Shown here in pieces: positions 5,496 to 7,113 of a stretch of 7,113 nt of DNA. The position numbers and the translations under genes are program-made. The notes under the pieces are model-generated. The model did no database searches, was not told the DNA's origin, and saw nothing but the letters and a program-made list of their open reading frames with translations. The DNA is taken from assembly GCA_903868655.1 (NCBI GenBank), contig CAIPWG010000216.1, positions 1-7,113 of the forward strand, in the 5' to 3' direction. This stretch comes from an uncultured Sphingomonadales bacterium (lineage in GTDB: Bacteria; Pseudomonadota; Alphaproteobacteria; Sphingomonadales; Sphingomonadaceae). Within the stretch, counting starts at the first letter, position 1. Every line of letters starts with the position of its first letter.

Positions 5496-6677
5496 GTGCG
5501 TCGGTGTGCCGTTGTAACGCTGGGCTTGGCCCTGCTGGCAGGGTGTGGCCAAGTCATACCCCCGGCAACACAGCAACGGCCACCCCGCGTCGTGGGTACC
5601 GCAGCGACTGTCGGCGCGCATGTCAGTGGTACGATCTCCGCACAATCGATTACTCCTGCCAATGCCAGCGCGGCCTTGAATGCCTTTGCCGCCACCTGTC
5701 CAAAGCTTCAGTTGCGCGCCGATGTCAGCGGGTTGACTGTGCCGCAGGATTGGCTCGGCCCCTGTCAGGCAGCGGCGCTTTGGCCACGCAGCGACGCACT
5801 GAGGTTTTTTGCGACCTGGTTTGTGCCGGTCGAAGTCGGCGCGGGGACAAGTTATGTCACCGGTTATTTCGAACCCGAAATCGCCGGCGTGCGCATGCGT
5901 CAACCCGGTTTCGATGTGCCGATCTATCGCCTGCCGCCCGATCTGGTGCGGGCGAAACCCGGGGATGTGGTCACCGGGCCCGATGGCCGGCTGCCGTTGG
6001 GCCGGTATGATGCCAACGGTGTTTTCGTTCCCTATTGGGATCGCACCCAAATTGAAAACGGCGCTTTGTCGGGCCAAGGTCTGGAACTGGGCTGGGCGGC
6101 CGATGCGGCGGAACTGTTCTTTTTGCAGGTGCAGGGTTCGGGCCGGTTGCGCGCACCCGATGGCTCGATCATGCGCATCGGCTATGCCGGGGAGAACGGC
6201 TGGGCCTATACCGGCATCGGCAGCGTGATGAACAGTCAAAAACTGATCGGAACCGGGCCAGGTCAATATTCCGGTTCGATGCAGGGCATCTTGCGCTTTA
6301 TCCGCGAACACCCGGCCCAGGGGCGCGCGTTGATGCGGCAAAACCGCAGCTACATCTTTTTTCGCGACACAACGGCGATTGTCGCTGACCCGCTCGCGGG
6401 CCCACCCGGCGCGCTGGGCGTGCCGGTTACGCCGCGGATAACACTGGCGGTCGATCCGGCATTTGTGCCGCTGGGCGCACCGGTGTTGCTGACCACCGAT
6501 CGTTCCGAAGTTGGTGGGTTGTGGGTGGCGCAGGATACCGGTGGTGCCATCAAGGGCGCGAACCGGTTTGACAGTTTCTGGGGTGCAGGGGCAGAGGCGC
6601 GGCGGATTGCCGGGGGGATGAGCGCGCACGGGCAGGCGCTGATCCTCGTGCCCAAAGGCGCCATGGCGCGGCGATGA
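5496..6677 (+). CDS. mltA: Membrane-bound lytic murein transglycosylase A (MltA)
   Basis: Outer-membrane lipoprotein that cleaves the MurNAc-GlcNAc bond of peptidoglycan with formation of a 1,6-anhydro end. From the GTG at 5496 the product is 393 residues. It has a short signal peptide with lipobox L-A-G-C (Cys at 17), a variable linker, then the MltA barrel domain with TGYFEPE at 122-128 and FFLQVQGSGRL at 208-218. The C-terminal 3D domain follows, with its three aspartates at D320 (TLAVD), D347 (AQDTGGAI) and D359 (NRFD); D347 corresponds to the catalytic Asp of E. coli MltA. NRSYIFF at 283-289 is another family mark. The start is supported by the lipobox position and by lying 7 bases after the Tim44 stop, but the signal peptide is short and no Shine-Dalgarno is seen, so the start is less sure than the gene. 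The stop overlaps the start of the Smr gene (ATGA). Confidence 0.96.
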   Translation: MRRCAVVTLGLALLAGCGQVIPPATQQRPPRVVGTAATVGAHVSGTISAQSITPANASAALNAFAATCPKLQLRADVSGLTVPQDWLGPCQAAALWPRSDALRFFATWFVPVEVGAGTSYVTGYFEPEIAGVRMRQPGFDVPIYRLPPDLVRAKPGDVVTGPDGRLPLGRYDANGVFVPYWDRTQIENGALSGQGLELGWAADAAELFFLQVQGSGRLRAPDGSIMRIGYAGENGWAYTGIGSVMNSQKLIGTGPGQYSGSMQGILRFIREHPAQGRALMRQNRSYIFFRDTTAIVADPLAGPPGALGVPVTPRITLAVDPAFVPLGAPVLLTTDRSEVGGLWVAQDTGGAIKGANRFDSFWGAGAEARRIAGGMSAHGQALILVPKGAMARR

Positions 6678-7113
6678 GACAGGTGCCGCGCGGATTGAGC
6701 GCCGATGAGGCGGCGTTGTGGCGCAAAGTTGCGGCGACCGTTACGCCGCTTCACCCTCAGCCCCCCGCACCGCCTGTGGCACCAACTCCCAGTGTTGCTG
6801 CTGAACCACCCATGCCGGTCAAACGTGTTCGTGGCCGCGTGCCCGCACCACCGCCGCCACCGTCTGTGCCAGCGCTTGCACCGACCCGCCCGCTGACCCA
6901 AGACGGGTTGGATGGCAGTTGGGATCGCAAGCTCGCGCGGGGCACGATTGTCCCCGATGTAACGATCGATCTCCACGGGATGAACCTTGAAACCGCGCAT
7001 GCCCGATTGATCGGGGGCATTGCTCAAGGCTTGGCGATCGGCGCGCGGGTGATCCTGCTGATCGCCGGTAAATCGCGGCCCCACAGCGATCATGATGCAC
7101 GTGGGGAACGGCG
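6674..7113 (+). CDS. Smr-domain protein (MutS2 C-terminal-like), 3' end cut by window edge
   Basis: Stand-alone small MutS-related (Smr) domain protein; the family binds nucleic acids and many members are DNA or RNA endonucleases, but the function of this type is not settled. The start ATG at 6674 overlaps the mltA stop in ATGA, implying translational coupling. My own translation gives 146 residues before the edge: an N-terminal segment RGLSADEAALWRKVAATV (6-23) of the kind seen in alphaproteobacterial Smr proteins, a Pro/Ala-rich linker at about 28-75 with five consecutive Pro (59-63), SWDRKLARG at 82-90, then the beginning of the Smr domain with the signature DLHG at 99-102 and VILLIAGK at 126-133. 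The frame is intact to the edge. About 40-50 residues of the domain are probably missing. The operon place after MltA does not by itself indicate an envelope role. Confidence 0.93.
   Translation, partial: MRQVPRGLSADEAALWRKVAATVTPLHPQPPAPPVAPTPSVAAEPPMPVKRVRGRVPAPPPPPSVPALAPTRPLTQDGLDGSWDRKLARGTIVPDVTIDLHGMNLETAHARLIGGIAQGLAIGARVILLIAGKSRPHSDHDARGER

Noticed and set aside
5427..6629. Long open frame of 400 codons on the - strand, antisense to mltA
   Set aside because: It covers nearly all of mltA, whose motifs are unmistakable. The antisense product is rich in Arg, Pro, His and Gln with no recognisable domain, the usual shadow of GC-rich codon bias.

Overview
The window is a compact, GC-rich stretch of bacterial chromosome. 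It carries eight protein genes and only short gaps. Protein style and gene order point to an alphaproteobacterium, most likely a sphingomonad (Novosphingobium, Sphingobium or Erythrobacter-like). The supporting signs are an alphaproteobacterial-type SecB with a long acidic N-terminus, a bacterial Tim44-like protein beside it, MltA and a C-terminal Smr-domain protein following Tim44, and a MurJ-TrpRS pair. The genus is an inference from recalled family features, not a search result.

Layout: the left edge holds the nearly complete 3' part of dut (dUTPase, + strand), which runs convergently into a DUF4136-type lipoprotein gene on the - strand. Going right, the - strand continues with trpS, murJ and secB, transcribed leftward as secB > murJ > trpS (> lipoprotein, after a gap of about 170 bp). 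A 277-bp divergent region (4521-4797) separates secB from the rightward set Tim44-like > mltA > Smr-domain gene. mltA starts 7 bases after the Tim44 frame ends, and the Smr gene overlaps the mltA stop by 4 bp and runs off the right edge.

How the genes fit together: most of them serve the cell envelope. SecB feeds precursors to the Sec translocon, MurJ flips lipid II, MltA trims peptidoglycan from the outer membrane, and the Tim44-like and DUF4136 proteins are membrane-linked proteins of unknown role. dut and trpS are housekeeping genes.

The most notable observation is that the Tim44-like gene is split by a single-base frameshift in a run of four T at 5177-5180. Removing one T restores a full-length 229-residue family protein. 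Other points worth a look are a perfect 11-bp inverted repeat between secB and murJ, and a near-perfect palindrome plus a tandem GTTCA pair (11-bp period) upstream of the lipoprotein gene. I see no mobile element, CRISPR array, RNA gene, toxin, defence gene or other sign of a new system; this looks like core genome.
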